Below are positions 1 to 6,476 of a stretch of DNA of 9,978 nt, in pieces. The stretch comes from Treponema sp. (GTDB taxonomy: Bacteria; Spirochaetota; Spirochaetia; Treponematales; Breznakiellaceae). Location: contig JAITBO010000144.1 in the NCBI GenBank assembly GCA_031283505.1, forward strand, positions 1 to 9,978. Reading direction: 5' to 3'. The number at the start of each line of letters is the position of its first letter. Positions within the stretch are counted from its first letter, which is position 1. The notes under the pieces were generated by a model. It worked only from the letters and a program-made list of their open reading frames with translations, had not been told where the DNA came from and did no database searches. The position numbers and the translations under genes were made by a program.

Positions 1-54
1 ATCTGATGATTCGCCAGTGTTGTGCTTCCTCCTTGAGCCCGGTAGGAGTGTTAC

Positions 55-1365
55 ATGGTTAAGTCTTACAAGGTACTGCTTAAACAACATATCGGAGCGC
101 CGTCAATTCCCCTGGTAAAGACGGGAGATGTGGTGGTATGCGGGCAATTGATCGCCGGCCTGAATGGTCTTGGGGTGAATCAGCATGCCGGCGTAAGCGG
201 CAAAATCATCGCGGTTACCGACGCTTATATAGAAATTGAAAAGTTAAGTCCGGAAGACGATACATTCAGGCCCACAACGCCCCCCCCCCTTACTTCACCC
301 GCACGAAATGACATCATTGATCTGGTTAAGGCCGCCGGTCTTTCCGGCATGGGCGGCGCCGGTTTCCCCACCCATGTAAAACTGGGGACTGATCTTGACG
401 GAGGCGTTATTCTTGCTAACGCCGCGGAGTGCGAGCCGTTACTGGCTCATAATATTCGTCAACTGGAAAGCAATCCTGAATTAATTTACTGTGGTATCCG
501 GTATGCCATGAAAGCCACCGGCGCGGCAAAGGGAATTCTGGCAATCAAGGAAAAGCACCAGGAAGCCATCCAATCCTTCCAAAAAATCATTAATCCCGCG
601 GATCGTATCGAACTGTTTTTTCTCAGGGATCTTTACCCCATGGGTGAAGAACGGGCGATAGTTCGGGATGCCTTGGGAACCCTGTTGGATGTAAGCCAGC
701 TTCCCTCGGCGGCAAAGGCCGTGGTTCTTAACATAGAAACCCTTTCAAGAATCGCGGAAGCGGTGGATCTGCGTAAACCGGTACTATCAAAAAATCTTAC
801 CGTAGTGGGGAAATTCAAATCGGGCCGGGAATCGCGGGTGTTTTTTGACGTGCCTTTGGGTACTCCAATCAGGGATCTAATTGAAGAGATGGGCGGGATT
901 GACGGAAATTACGGGGAAATCATCGCCGGGGGGCCTTTTACGGGAAAACGAACATCCCCGGATGATGTTGTAACTAAAACAATGGGGGGAATCATTGTTA
1001 CCATGGAATTCCCCAAAGAGAAGCGGCCCCTGGGGCTTTTGGTATGCGCCTGCGGCGGAAACGAGGAACGGCTGCGGGAAATTGCCGCCGGCATGGAAGG
1101 GGAAGTAGCGGCCGTGGAGCACTGTAAACAGGCAAAGGATGTGAAAGGGGCGCTGAAATGCGAAAACCCCGGTAACTGTCCGGGTCAGGCTGAAAAAATT
1201 CTGGAATTACGGAAAAAGAAGGCCCAGGCCCTGCTTATCAGTAATTGCAGCGATTGCACCAACACGGTGATGTGTGTGGCGCCGAAACTGAATATGCCTG
1301 TTTACCACTGTACTGATCACGTTATGCGTACGGTAAACCATCGGTTAATAAGACGGTTGAATTAG
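55..1365 (+). CDS. prdC: PrdC, RnfC-like electron-transfer protein of the D-proline reductase cluster
   Basis: This 436-residue protein resembles the RnfC / NADH dehydrogenase 51-kDa family. Residues 1-75 look like the RnfC N-terminal sandwich-hybrid domain. A glycine-rich nucleotide/flavin loop (GLSGMGGAGFPTH) lies near 95-107, and an SLBB-like segment near 265-300 ends in GGPFTGKR. The C-terminal part is Cys-rich: C331 and C333 (CAC), C357, C369, C375, then C398-x2-C401-x5-C407 and C419. These could bind Fe-S or act as thiols, but the classical paired ferredoxin motif of RnfC is not evident. PrdC is thought to deliver electrons from reduced carriers to the proline reductase; that is family knowledge, supported here by the position just before prdA. 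The ATG is preceded by TAGGAG at 43-48 with 6 nt spacing. Some clostridial PrdC proteins are reported as selenoproteins; no in-frame TGA occurs here. Any promoter must lie upstream of the window. Confidence 0.88.
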   Translation: MVKSYKVLLKQHIGAPSIPLVKTGDVVVCGQLIAGLNGLGVNQHAGVSGKIIAVTDAYIEIEKLSPEDDTFRPTTPPPLTSPARNDIIDLVKAAGLSGMGGAGFPTHVKLGTDLDGGVILANAAECEPLLAHNIRQLESNPELIYCGIRYAMKATGAAKGILAIKEKHQEAIQSFQKIINPADRIELFFLRDLYPMGEERAIVRDALGTLLDVSQLPSAAKAVVLNIETLSRIAEAVDLRKPVLSKNLTVVGKFKSGRESRVFFDVPLGTPIRDLIEEMGGIDGNYGEIIAGGPFTGKRTSPDDVVTKTMGGIIVTMEFPKEKRPLGLLVCACGGNEERLREIAAGMEGEVAAVEHCKQAKDVKGALKCENPGNCPGQAEKILELRKKKAQALLISNCSDCTNTVMCVAPKLNMPVYHCTDHVMRTVNHRLIRRLN

Positions 1366-1397
1366 GTCTTTAGACTGGTTTTAAAAATTTTTATTAT

Positions 1398-1403
1398 GGA
1401 GGA
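1398..1403 (+). promoter_or_regulatory. ribosome binding site that decides the prdA start
   Basis: GGAGGA lies 7 nt before the ATG at 1411. An in-frame ATG at 1396 overlaps this Shine-Dalgarno sequence, so it is unlikely to be used. Starting at 1411 gives an N-terminus MSITSELA, which fits PrdA as I remember it from clostridia. Confidence 0.8.
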
Positions 1404-1410
1404 AGACAAT

Positions 1411-3138
1411 ATGTCTATCACGAGTGAATTGGCATCCCAATTCAAAAATGCTCCGGCGATAGTTTGTTGCCGGACAACAAAGGGGACCGTAATTTCCCCG
1501 CAGGATTTGGAAGATCCCAGTATCTTTCCTGATATGGAGGAGTCGGGGCTTATCAAAATTACACCCGATACCCTTACTATTGGACAGGTATTGGGGGCTA
1601 CCCTTCTGAAAGACATTGAGGGTTTAACCAATATTACCCCCGATGTGGTGGAAGGTATTACGGCGCCGGAAAAACCGGCGGCGCAAAAAAACAAGACAGG
1701 GGGTTCTAATGTGGATGTAGCGATACATAACGGCATATTCCATATTGAAGCGCAGCAGATTGTTGGATTAAATATGTCTTTTCCCCTGGGCGCGCTGGCT
1801 TCTCTGGTTCCCGGTTCTCCGGCAGCTCCCGCCGCGGGCGGGGAAGCGGAGATAGATAATGTGGTTGGAACGCTGGTTGAGAGAGAGTATCAGGTTAAGG
1901 AGGTTAAACTTGGAGAGAAGACGTCTTTTGAAAACGGAGTATTGACGATTCGGAAGAATCTGACCGCGGAAGCAACAAAAGCCATCCCCTTGGTAAAAAA
2001 ACTTGAACTGGACATTATTTCCCCGGATAAACGCCATGTGTATTCCAATACAATCATGGATGTAATTCCAATAGCCACCAAGGTTGAAGGTGAACTTGGT
2101 ACGGGAATAAGTCATATTCTCAACGATGTAGTGTTCATCCTTACCGGCGTGGACGAGGCGGGCGTTCAGGTACATGAATTTGGATCCTGCGAGGGGTATC
2201 TGGACGAAAAAATTATCTACGGCCGTCCCGGCTGCCCCGATCCCCAGGATATTATGATTCGTGTACACGCTACTTTACAGGCCCAGACCGGTATGGAACG
2301 GCGCGGCCCCTATGCGGCGCATAAGGCCTGCGACGTGATTATCCAGGAAATCCGTGAAGTCCTGAAAACCGCGCCCGCTTCAAAGGCGGCGCAGGTAAAA
2401 GAACTAAAACAAATACAGCGGAAAGGCAGGCCCCGGGTTCTCCTCGTGAAGGAGATTATGGGACAGGGCGCCATGCATGATAACGTGATGCTCCCCAAAG
2501 AACCGGCCGGCGTACCGGGCGGACGGCAGAATGTCGATTTGGGAAACGTGCCGGTGGTTCTTACGGTTAATGAAGTTCGGGACGGCGGTATCCACGCTCT
2601 TACCTGTATCGGCCCTGCTTCCAAGGAAGATACCCGCCATTATTTCAGGGAGCCCATACTGGAAGCCCTGGCGGCGGATGAAGAATTAGACTTGGTAGGG
2701 GTAGCTTTTATCGGCAGCCCCCAGGTCAATGATGAAAAGGCATTTGTTTCCAAACGCCTCGGCGCCCTGGTCGGCACCATGAACATTGACGGCGCTATCG
2801 TTACCACTGAAGGATTCGGCAACAATCACATTGATTTCAGCTCCAACATTGAGGAAATCGGGAAGCTGGGCATCAAGGTGGTTGGCGTTACCTATGCCGG
2901 GTATCAGGGGCAGTTGGTCATCGGCAACAAATACATGGATGCCATGATCGAAGTCAATAAAGACAAAGGCGGCTTCGAATCGGAAATCCTCGGTGAAAAT
3001 ACCATAACCATTGAGGATGCCCGAAGGTCGATAGCAATGCTTAAAAACAAGCTGGCCGGCGTACCTATCGCTCCCGCGGAACAGAAATGGAGCCAGGAAG
3101 TGGTGGATGCCAACCAGAAAATCGTTGACGGGAACTGA
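1411..3138 (+). CDS. prdA: PrdA, D-proline reductase proprotein (pyruvoyl subunit precursor)
   Basis: PrdA is the 575-residue precursor of two D-proline reductase subunits. In Clostridium sticklandii the proprotein is cleaved before a cysteine, and that Cys becomes the N-terminal pyruvoyl group of the small chain, which binds D-proline as an imine. The matching site here is HALT-C with Thr398 and Cys399, giving chains of 398 and 177 residues. Visible regions are an N-terminal domain (1-85) with a CC pair, a flexible Ala/Pro/Gly linker near 131-150, a main module from about 158 to 398 (REYQVKEVKLG through NEVRDGGIHALT), and the pyruvoyl module 399-575 starting CIGPASKEDT. The gene follows prdC after 45 nt and is followed by a small gene 9 nt later, so one transcript is likely. 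The start at 1411 is chosen from the GGAGGA at 1398. No frame damage is seen, and the identification is strong. Confidence 0.93.
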   Translation: MSITSELASQFKNAPAIVCCRTTKGTVISPQDLEDPSIFPDMEESGLIKITPDTLTIGQVLGATLLKDIEGLTNITPDVVEGITAPEKPAAQKNKTGGSNVDVAIHNGIFHIEAQQIVGLNMSFPLGALASLVPGSPAAPAAGGEAEIDNVVGTLVEREYQVKEVKLGEKTSFENGVLTIRKNLTAEATKAIPLVKKLELDIISPDKRHVYSNTIMDVIPIATKVEGELGTGISHILNDVVFILTGVDEAGVQVHEFGSCEGYLDEKIIYGRPGCPDPQDIMIRVHATLQAQTGMERRGPYAAHKACDVIIQEIREVLKTAPASKAAQVKELKQIQRKGRPRVLLVKEIMGQGAMHDNVMLPKEPAGVPGGRQNVDLGNVPVVLTVNEVRDGGIHALTCIGPASKEDTRHYFREPILEALAADEELDLVGVAFIGSPQVNDEKAFVSKRLGALVGTMNIDGAIVTTEGFGNNHIDFSSNIEEIGKLGIKVVGVTYAGYQGQLVIGNKYMDAMIEVNKDKGGFESEILGENTITIEDARRSIAMLKNKLAGVPIAPAEQKWSQEVVDANQKIVDGN

Positions 3139-3147
3139 CGCGGACAA

Positions 3148-3339
3148 ATGGAGATAGAATTGATTCCTAAACTGCTGAAAGGCAGGATCGTTCAGATTAC
3201 CGGGATGGGAGTAAAAATTGAACTTAAAGGCAGGATGGGTGTTTTAACCCTTCCCATGCGTTCGGTTTTTACCGATAAAGAGCCGGCCTTGGATGATCAA
3301 GTGGAATTGTATATCAGCTATGCCCGTGTGGTTGAATGA
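3148..3339 (+). CDS. small beta-rich Prd-cluster protein (CBO2463/CBO2479-like)
   Basis: A 63-residue protein sits between prdA and prdB. Alternating hydrophobic and charged residues (GRIVQITGMGVKIELKGRMG, then a LTLPMRSVF stretch and VELYISYARVV) suggest a small five-strand barrel of OB/S1 type. Small genes of this size occur at the same place in clostridial prd operons, and the CBO2463/CBO2479 domain name comes to mind from memory; this was not checked. No catalytic residues and no cysteines are present, so a structural, assembly or RNA-binding role is more likely than catalysis, but this is inference. The ATG at 3148 lies 9 nt after the prdA stop with only a weak ribosome binding site. An alternative TTG at 3160 has GGAG at 3150-3153 with 6 nt spacing and would remove four residues. 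Translational coupling to prdA is likely. Confidence 0.72.
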   Translation: MEIELIPKLLKGRIVQITGMGVKIELKGRMGVLTLPMRSVFTDKEPALDDQVELYISYARVVE

Positions 3340-3367
3340 ACAGCCTAATTTTTAAGAGGAGTTATTT

Positions 3368-4093
3368 ATGAAGTTGACAACTACGGCAGAATTGAGATCC
3401 GAAATATTTGCGCCGACAACGCCGCCCCCTGTGTGGACGGCCTTTACCAAGTCGCTGAAAGAAGCCAAGGTGGGCTTTGCTACCGCCGGTGGGATTCATC
3501 TGAAAAAACAGAAACCCTTCCATACCGCGGGGGATTTTACTTTCAGGGAAATACCTATTGATACCCCGTCTTCCGAACTCATGGTAACCCATGGCGGATT
3601 TGATAACAGCGACATCAACAAAGATGTTAACGCCATGCTGCCCATTGATCGCCTGCGGGAATTGGCCAAGGAAGGTTACATCGGGGGCCTCTCCAATGTA
3701 CTGATTGGATTCATGGGCGGCGGCGGAAATGTGGAGAAATTCAGGAATGAAACGGGACCTGCCATCGCCAAAATATTCAAAGACCAGGGGGTAGATATTG
3801 TCCTCCTGACCGGGGGCTGCGGAACCTGCCACCGTTCGGCGACCATCGTACAGCGGGCCATTGAAGCGGTGGGAATTTCCACCGTTATAATAGCGGCTCT
3901 TCCGCCTATCGCCAAACAGCAGGGGGCGCCCCGTATCGCGGCGGCCCATGTACCTATAGGGTCAAACGCCGGGGAACCGAATAATATTCCCATGCAGACC
4001 GCTATCCTTAAAGATTCGCTGGACTGTGTGGTGAACATGAAAAGTTTCGGTGAAATAAAGATGCTGCCCTACGAATACAGGCACAACGTTTAA
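3368..4093 (+). CDS. prdB: PrdB, D-proline reductase catalytic thiol subunit, Cys form
   Basis: A 241-residue protein of the usual PrdB length. In clostridia PrdB is the selenoprotein subunit whose selenocysteine attacks the substrate held on the PrdA pyruvoyl group, opening the ring to 5-aminovalerate. The redox motif is GGCGTCHRSA, with Cys151 and Cys154; Cys154 (TGC at 3827-3829) falls where I expect selenocysteine in the CxxU motif. The frame has no internal TGA, so this looks like a true Cys homologue. Other visible conserved parts are a Gly-rich stretch (IGFMGGGGN near 114-122), the TVIIAALPP strand near 176-184, a SNAGEPNN motif near 200-207, and the C-terminal LPYEY. The glycine/sarcosine/betaine reductase selenoprotein B family is the wider relative. 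The ATG is preceded by AGAGGAG at 3355-3361. It lies 28 nt after the small gene and 13 nt before the PrdE-PrdD fusion, so it is within the same operon. Confidence 0.92.
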   Translation: MKLTTTAELRSEIFAPTTPPPVWTAFTKSLKEAKVGFATAGGIHLKKQKPFHTAGDFTFREIPIDTPSSELMVTHGGFDNSDINKDVNAMLPIDRLRELAKEGYIGGLSNVLIGFMGGGGNVEKFRNETGPAIAKIFKDQGVDIVLLTGGCGTCHRSATIVQRAIEAVGISTVIIAALPPIAKQQGAPRIAAAHVPIGSNAGEPNNIPMQTAILKDSLDCVVNMKSFGEIKMLPYEYRHNV

Positions 4094-4106
4094 TTCGGAG
4101 GTTTTT

Positions 4107-5354
4107 ATGGGTATCGGGCCGTCCAGCAAAGAGACTACGCTGCACCATTACCGCGATCCTTTGGTTGAATATCTTTCCAATGACAAGTCATTGGATTTTC
4201 CGGGCATCGTTCTGGAAGGCACTCCTGAGGTTTGCGATCATAAACAGTTGGTTGCTGAACGGGCCGGTATCTGGGCGGAAACAATCCGTGCGGACGGCGT
4301 AATCGTTTCTATTGACAGTTGGGGAAACAGCCACGTGGATTTCACCTCGGTTATTCAGGCTATTGGTGAACGGGGGATTCCCGTGGTTGGCCTTAGCTTT
4401 GTGGGAAATCAGGCCAATTTTGTGGTTACCAACCGGTATATGGATACTATTATTGACCTGAATAAAAACACGGCCGGAATTGAAACCACCGTGGTTGGAG
4501 AAAATACGGCTACAGAGGATGACGCCCGCAAGGCTGTAATGATTCTAAAAAACAAAATTCTAAAAAAATCTCGTAGAGAAAACCCGGTCATTGTAGAAGA
4601 AAAAAAGCAAAAATTATCAATTTTCCGCTTTCCGGTGAAAGAAGTAACATTTGGCTCAAGTTGTGATTCTGAAATCAAGGGGAATATGCTGCGAATTCCA
4701 CGGATGACGCCGGATATTGAGCCCGACAATTTCCGTATCAAGGGGATAAAGGTCGATATTATTCCTCCGGGACAGCACGATGTTCCGGTAAATTCCATTT
4801 TGGATTTTTCTCCGGTAGCGGTAAAAGTTGACGGAAAACTTGGCATGGGCGTTACCCATGAATTAACCGGTATGCGGGTCATGCTGACCGCTGTAGAAGA
4901 GGGGGGATTTCAACCGGCTAACATTGGTTCATCGGAAGGAATACTGAAGGAAAAAGTCCGCCTGGGACGGCGGGGTACGCCTTCCCCGGACGATTATATC
5001 CTTCATGTGGATATTCTCCTGGCCGAAGGGGAAGGACGGACCAAGGAGGGAATTATGGCCGCCCATGCGATCTGCGACAGGCTGGTAGAAACCATTCGAC
5101 CGGCCCTCAAAGCGCTTTCCCCTTCTCTGACCGGAGAACATCAAACCTGTTGGAACATTCTGCGCAACGGCGCCATGCGGGTATTATTGGTAAAACTCAT
5201 ATCCGGATTGGGATGCCTTTACGATACTGGCTTATTTCCCGCCCAGCCGGGCGGATTTCTCAAGTGCCGTTCTATTATGGATATTTCCAATAATATGCAG
5301 GTAGTAATGAGCCCAAATGAATACCGGGATGGAATGGTACATTCCCTGACTTAA
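4107..5354 (+). CDS. PrdE-PrdD fusion, a circularly permuted PrdA paralogue
   Basis: Residues 1-152 (start MGIGPSSKETT) resemble the PrdA pyruvoyl module (CIGPASKEDT) but carry Met-Gly instead of Thr-Cys, so no pyruvoyl group can form. Residues about 174-415 (start FRFPVKEVTFGS, end NEYRDGMVHSLT) resemble the PrdA main module and stop exactly where PrdA has Thr398. The module order is therefore the reverse of PrdA. In clostridia, as I recall, these are two genes: prdD, like the large PrdA chain, and prdE, like the small one. A Lys/Glu-rich linker of about 20 residues joins them here. A structural, assembly or processing role in the reductase complex is likely, because the nucleophilic Cys is absent. 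GGAGG at 4097-4101 precedes the ATG. The linker contains two A7 runs; one extra A at 4562-4568 would create a TAG stop at 4574-4576, so an indel or slippage must be considered. Confidence 0.85.
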   Translation: MGIGPSSKETTLHHYRDPLVEYLSNDKSLDFPGIVLEGTPEVCDHKQLVAERAGIWAETIRADGVIVSIDSWGNSHVDFTSVIQAIGERGIPVVGLSFVGNQANFVVTNRYMDTIIDLNKNTAGIETTVVGENTATEDDARKAVMILKNKILKKSRRENPVIVEEKKQKLSIFRFPVKEVTFGSSCDSEIKGNMLRIPRMTPDIEPDNFRIKGIKVDIIPPGQHDVPVNSILDFSPVAVKVDGKLGMGVTHELTGMRVMLTAVEEGGFQPANIGSSEGILKEKVRLGRRGTPSPDDYILHVDILLAEGEGRTKEGIMAAHAICDRLVETIRPALKALSPSLTGEHQTCWNILRNGAMRVLLVKLISGLGCLYDTGLFPAQPGGFLKCRSIMDISNNMQVVMSPNEYRDGMVHSLT

Positions 5355-5365
5355 TCAACATAGCT

Positions 5366-5393
5366 TGTTTTGGTTTGTTCAGAAAACATTTTT
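5366..5393 (+). promoter_or_regulatory. weak A/T hairpin before the first permease gene
   Basis: TGTTTT at 5366-5371 can pair with AAAACA at 5383-5388 and is followed by five T. This is a weak stem that could act as an attenuator between the prd core genes and the permease, or may be only part of an AT-rich leader. The 58-nt gap itself is larger than the other gaps in the operon. Low confidence. Confidence 0.2.
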
Positions 5394-5412
5394 AATTTAA
5401 GGAGTCTTTATT

Positions 5413-6306
5413 ATGTTGACATTGATTGTTCTTATTATTCTGGGAGCGCTGGGAGTTGGTTTTCTGATTGTTTTCATCAAAGACTTTATTATCCATAAAA
5501 AAGAGCTGGAGCCGGAAGCGAGTTGGGTACACACCTCTATTATGGGAGCTGTGGTAAACTTTTTTGACACGCTTGGTATCGGAAGTTTTGCCCCAACCAC
5601 GGCATGGTTGAGGATATCGAAGCAGGTCAGGGACAAGATAATTCCCGGTACGTTGAATGTGGCTTGCTGTATTCCGGTTATTTTAGAAGCCCTGCTCTTT
5701 ATCCGCGAGGTGTCGGTAGAGCCGGTCACTCTCTTCACTATGCTTGTCGCGTCCACTGTAGGCGCCTACCTCGGCGCCGGCATTGTTGCCCGCCTGCCGG
5801 AGCAGAAGATCCGTCTTTTTATGGGTATAGCGTTGCTGGTAACCGGTTTTCTGATGCTCGCGGGAATGTTGAACTGGATGCCCAGCGGCGGCGAAGCTGT
5901 GGGGTTGACCGGGGCAAAACTTATTATCGCTATTGTTGCCTCTTTTGTTCTTGGGGCTCTGATGACCGCCGGGATCGGGTTATACGCTCCCTGTATGGCG
6001 CTGGTTTACCTGCTTGGTATGAGCCCCCTCGTGGCGTTCCCCATTATGATGGGTTCCTGCGCCATGCTGATGCCTGTCGCTTCTTTCAAGTTTATTAAAG
6101 AAGGAGCTTATTCCCGGAAAACTTCCATGGCCTTCACGTTCGCCGGAGCACTAGGTGTTTTTATCGCCGTTTACTTGGTAATATCCCTGCCCCTTACGAT
6201 TCTCAGGTGGCTGGTTATCGCGGTTCTCGTTTACACATCGGCCAGTCTGATATGGACTTATGCGCGCACCCAGAGGGAAGAAAAAGCACAGCCGGCCCAG
6301 GCATAG
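5413..6306 (+). CDS. TauE/SafE-family membrane permease (first paralogue)
   Basis: A 297-residue, very hydrophobic protein with eight or nine likely membrane segments, near 3-23, 42-62, 78-97, 104-124, 134-151, 167-190, 205-225, 236-258 and 262-280. Motifs LGIGSFAP, IPGTLNV and MTAGIGLYAPCMALVYLLGM fit the TauE/SafE (DUF81) family, whose known members move sulfite, sulfoacetate or other small anions. The exact substrate is unknown. Its place between the reductase genes and the racemase, and a paralogue after the racemase, suggest movement of a pathway compound, for example proline uptake or 5-aminovalerate export; this is inference. The start is supported by AAGGAGT at 5399-5405 with 7 nt spacing. 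The tail after the last helix is charged and short. A terminator-like hairpin follows at 6317-6350. Confidence 0.83.
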   Translation: MLTLIVLIILGALGVGFLIVFIKDFIIHKKELEPEASWVHTSIMGAVVNFFDTLGIGSFAPTTAWLRISKQVRDKIIPGTLNVACCIPVILEALLFIREVSVEPVTLFTMLVASTVGAYLGAGIVARLPEQKIRLFMGIALLVTGFLMLAGMLNWMPSGGEAVGLTGAKLIIAIVASFVLGALMTAGIGLYAPCMALVYLLGMSPLVAFPIMMGSCAMLMPVASFKFIKEGAYSRKTSMAFTFAGALGVFIAVYLVISLPLTILRWLVIAVLVYTSASLIWTYARTQREEKAQPAQA

Positions 6307-6316
6307 AAACTCATAT

Positions 6317-6350
6317 ACGCCAGGAGGAGCCTTCTATCCCGGCGTTTTTT
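6317..6350 (+). terminator. probable rho-independent terminator after the first permease
   Basis: ACGCCAGGA at 6317-6325 pairs with TCCCGGCGT at 6337-6345 (eight pairs and one A-C mismatch) with an 11-nt loop, and the stem runs into TTTTTT at 6345-6350. It begins 10 nt after the permease stop codon. It would end, or partly end, the prdC-to-permease transcript and leave prdF with its own promoter or as a lower-expressed distal part. Confidence 0.6.
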
Positions 6351-6362
6351 ATTCGTGCCGAG

Positions 6363-6394
6363 GGGGTTTAATACCCCGCCGAACCGCAGGTTCG
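6363..6394. repeat. two consecutive small hairpins in the spacer before prdF
   Basis: GGGGT at 6363-6367 pairs with ACCCC at 6373-6377 around a TTAAT loop. CGAACC at 6380-6385 pairs with GGTTCG at 6389-6394 around a GCA loop. The 11-mer GGTTTAATACC at 6365-6375 recurs at 8442-8452 beyond the second permease. This has the look of a dispersed intergenic element rather than a gene part; no coding potential is seen in 6351-6476. Confidence 0.4.
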
Positions 6395-6415
6395 ACTTCA
6401 GGGCGAGGTTGGTGA

Positions 6416-6443
6416 TTGGTTTTGCCCTTGCGGGCAATAGAAT
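6416..6443 (+). promoter_or_regulatory. candidate prdF promoter with palindromic spacer
   Basis: TTGGTT at 6416-6421 and TAGAAT at 6438-6443 resemble sigma-70 -35 and -10 boxes with 16 nt between them. The whole spacer is an inverted repeat, TTGCCC-TTGC-GGGCAA (6422-6437), which could be an operator. The -35 box is poor (three of six consensus bases), so the call is tentative. It lies 33 nt before the prdF ATG and downstream of a likely terminator, where a new promoter would be expected. Confidence 0.35.
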
Positions 6444-6476
6444 TATTTTAAAAAAAGCGGGTAAAAGGGGATACAA

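Noticed and set aside
1..54. Tail of an upstream gene overlapping prdC (open frame ending at 60-62)
   Set aside because: Two frames are open over this short stretch by chance, and the few residues readable give no family signal.
1396..1410. Five-codon N-terminal extension of PrdA from the ATG at 1396
   Set aside because: The extension codons are themselves the Shine-Dalgarno sequence GGAGGA for the ATG at 1411.
1768..2268. 166-codon minus-strand open frame inside prdA
   Set aside because: It lies fully antisense to prdA, has no recognisable domain and no independent ribosome binding site evidence.
5604..6098. 164-codon + strand frame overlapping the first permease
   Set aside because: It is an alternative frame rich in Arg and Cys with no protein-like pattern; the permease frame has clear membrane segments and family motifs.
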